From Micromonosporaceae bacterium (lineage in GTDB: Bacteria > Actinomycetota > Actinomycetes > Mycobacteriales > Micromonosporaceae), in contig JADGHA010000180.1 of the NCBI GenBank assembly GCA_019689695.1, positions 1 to 7,821 of the forward strand: DNA of 7,821 nt, given 5' to 3'. Both the position numbers and the translations under genes were made by a program. Below, one piece after another: positions 6,431 through 7,821 of this stretch. Within the stretch, counting starts at the first letter, position 1. Each line of letters begins with the position of its first letter. The notes beneath the pieces were generated by a model that searched no databases, had not been told where the DNA came from, and was given only the letters and a program-made list of their open reading frames with translations.

Positions 6431-7759
6431 TGATGATAGGGCCACCCGCGCCGCGCCGAGCGCCCCGGCTTCCGGCTCGACCAGGTCGGAGACGGCCCGC
6501 GGGGCGAGCGCCACCCGGAATGCCCGCCGCCACCACGCCGACTGGGCCACGGCCCGGCCGGCCAGCACCACGTCCACCAGCGCGTCGCCACCCGCGGTGC
6601 GGGTGGTCTCCAGCTCGGCGAGGTCCCGCGCCACCATCCGGCACACCCCGTCCATCAGCCCGGCCCAGATCTGCACGGCCGAAGTGGTGATGCCGAGCCC
6701 GCGCAGCTCGCCGGCGCCCGGCGGAGCGAGGCCCGGCGGCCGGTCGCCGGCCAGCCGGGGGTCGGCCCACACGCCGGTGCCCGGCTCGATCCGCGCCAGC
6801 GCCGCCTCCAGCGCGGGACCCTCCGGCAGCCGCAGCACCGACTTGGCCCATCGGAAGAGATTCCCGCCGGCCGAGTACGCGGCGCCGGTCACCACCCGCT
6901 CGTGGTCCACCCGGTACCGCCACAGGGTCTGTGGCAGATGCGGCAAGGTGGTGCCCGGCGGGCAGTGCTGGACCAGGCGTACCGCCGCCGAGGTGCCCAC
7001 GTTGACCGCCGCGCGGTGCTCGTCCTCGCAGCCGGCGCCGAAGTTGGACGCCGCGCCGTCGCCGATGGTCGGCGCCCACAGCGCGTCCCGCAGCGCCGGC
7101 CAGCGGCGGGCGTAGGCCGGCGCCAGCCGGCCGCGCCAGCCGGCCGGAGCCAGTTCGGGCAGCTCGCCCTCGCCGACCCCGGCCAGCTGCGTGGCCTCCG
7201 CGTCCCAGCGCAGCTCGGCCAGGTCAAGCATGCCGGTGCCGGACGCCATGGACACCGACATCGGGACGCCGTCGAGCAGGTCACTGAGGATCAGCTCGGG
7301 CAGGCCGAGGAAGCGCACCACCCGGGCGCCGAGGTGGGCGCGCAGCCACGGCAGCCGCACGGTCCAGTAAATCCGGTGCCACCAGGCGCCGGTCCGCTGG
7401 TGGAAGGCCTCCGGATCCGCCGGGCCGGGCACGCCGGGCCCGGCCGCCGGCCGGGTGTCCAACCAGGTGACCACCGGCCCGAGCGGCTCGCCCCGGGCAT
7501 CGATGGGTACCACCGAGTGCCACTGCGCGGACGTGGCCACCAGGGTCACCCCGTCCAGCGCCCCACGGGCGTGAAGCTCGTCGATGCATTCCACCAGCGC
7601 GCCCTGGTACGCCTTGCCGTCCAGCGTGCCCGTCCCGGCCTCGTCCACATCGACCGTCACCGACCGGCGCACCACCGGTCCCGGCCGGCAGTCGGGCAGC
7701 ACCATGGCGCGCACCGACGAGGTGCCCATGTCCACGGCCAGGACGAGATTGGCATCCAC
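6425..7759 (-). CDS. FGGY-family carbohydrate kinase, gluconokinase-like
   Basis: Cytoplasmic ATP-dependent sugar or sugar-acid kinase of 444 residues. The phosphate loop DMGTSSVRA (10-18), SAQWHSVVPID (77-87), TWLDTR (98-103), SVSMASGTGMLDL (168-180), IGDGAASNFGAG (232-243, probable catalytic base D234), VNVGTSAAVR (252-261) and RYRVDHERVVTGAAYSAGGNLFRW (281-304) follow the order of FGGY gluconokinases more closely than xylulose or glycerol kinases. Gluconate is thus a plausible substrate, not a proven one. Two oddities: it is about 50-60 residues shorter than usual for the family, and the C-terminal ATP-side motif, normally Gly-Gly followed by S-x-x-W-x-Q-x-x-A-D, reads AGRAVAQSAWWRRAFRVAL (400-418). 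The GTG at 7759 is the only start consistent with the N-terminal motif position, though the ribosome site is weak. It is first in a probable unit with cvnA and cvnB. Confidence 0.88.
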   Translation of the reverse strand: MDANLVLAVDMGTSSVRAMVLPDCRPGPVVRRSVTVDVDEAGTGTLDGKAYQGALVECIDELHARGALDGVTLVATSAQWHSVVPIDARGEPLGPVVTWLDTRPAAGPGVPGPADPEAFHQRTGAWWHRIYWTVRLPWLRAHLGARVVRFLGLPELILSDLLDGVPMSVSMASGTGMLDLAELRWDAEATQLAGVGEGELPELAPAGWRGRLAPAYARRWPALRDALWAPTIGDGAASNFGAGCEDEHRAAVNVGTSAAVRLVQHCPPGTTLPHLPQTLWRYRVDHERVVTGAAYSAGGNLFRWAKSVLRLPEGPALEAALARIEPGTGVWADPRLAGDRPPGLAPPGAGELRGLGITTSAVQIWAGLMDGVCRMVARDLAELETTRTAGGDALVDVVLAGRAVAQSAWWRRAFRVALAPRAVSDLVEPEAGALGAARVALSSR

Positions 7760-7821
7760 CGATGTATTCGCACCCGCCTTCGCGTCCCACCCGGGTGGTG
7801 TCCACCCGCCTTCCGCCCGGG
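7760..7821 (-). promoter_or_regulatory. Upstream region of the kinase with palindrome and direct repeats
   Basis: This short stretch before the kinase GTG probably carries its promoter or operator. It contains a perfect 12-bp palindrome, CCACCCGGGTGG (7787-7798). Flanking it are two identical 11-base direct repeats, CACCCGCCTTC on the plus strand (7771-7781 and 7803-7813), spaced 32 bases start to start, close to three helical turns. No convincing -35/-10 pair is visible. The window ends here, so the full region and the next gene are unseen. Confidence 0.4.

Noticed and set aside
6425..6436. TCATC-GT-GATGA inverted repeat as a terminator after the sugar kinase
   Set aside because: Only a 5-bp stem with a 2-base loop, formed by the edge of the tandem repeat, and overlapping the kinase's last codons.
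4875..7115. A 746-codon plus-strand open frame opposite cvnA and the sugar kinase
   Set aside because: Low-complexity Arg/Leu/Gly/Gln/His-rich translation with no domain motifs. It is antisense to two genes with clear family motifs, and long antisense frames are expected in DNA this GC-rich.

Overview
The window is very GC-rich, with coding frames biased to G or C at the third codon position. It carries a conservon-type NIT-domain sensor kinase with a roadblock/LC7 partner, and uses GTG starts often. This points to a high-GC actinobacterium (streptomycete- or Micromonospora-like); the genus cannot be fixed from the sequence. No RNA genes, insertion sequences, CRISPR arrays or phage genes are visible. 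The DNA is almost entirely coding and looks chromosomal.

Layout: two gene groups converge on each other. On the + strand are a GH1 beta-glucosidase (66-1433, possibly starting before the window), a DUF72/YecE-like protein that begins on the base after the glucosidase stop (1434-2204), a hairpin (2217-2243), and an APH/choline-kinase-like phosphotransferase (2263-3288 by its Shine-Dalgarno). Twelve bases separate the phosphotransferase stop from the stop of the opposing group. On the - strand, read right to left, are an FGGY carbohydrate kinase closest to gluconokinases (7759-6425), a large NIT-HAMP-HATPase sensor kinase of the CvnA type (6407-3738), and a roadblock/LC7 protein of the CvnB type (3738-3301) that overlaps cvnA by one base.

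How they may work together: the minus-strand group looks like one transcription unit. It joins a sugar-acid kinase to the sensor half of a conservon (CvnA + CvnB). The usual downstream partners, the DUF742 protein CvnC and the Ras-like GTPase CvnD, are absent because the convergent phosphotransferase gene follows directly. The plus-strand group is led by a glycoside hydrolase, so sugar use is a loose common theme; a functional link between the groups is inference.

Points most worth a second look: the two-gene conservon attached to a sugar kinase; a perfect four-copy 7-bp tandem repeat across the kinase/cvnA junction that sets up a ladder of ATGA stop/start overlaps; a diverged C-terminal ATP-side motif in the kinase; and a palindrome plus direct repeats spaced 32 bp just upstream of the kinase.
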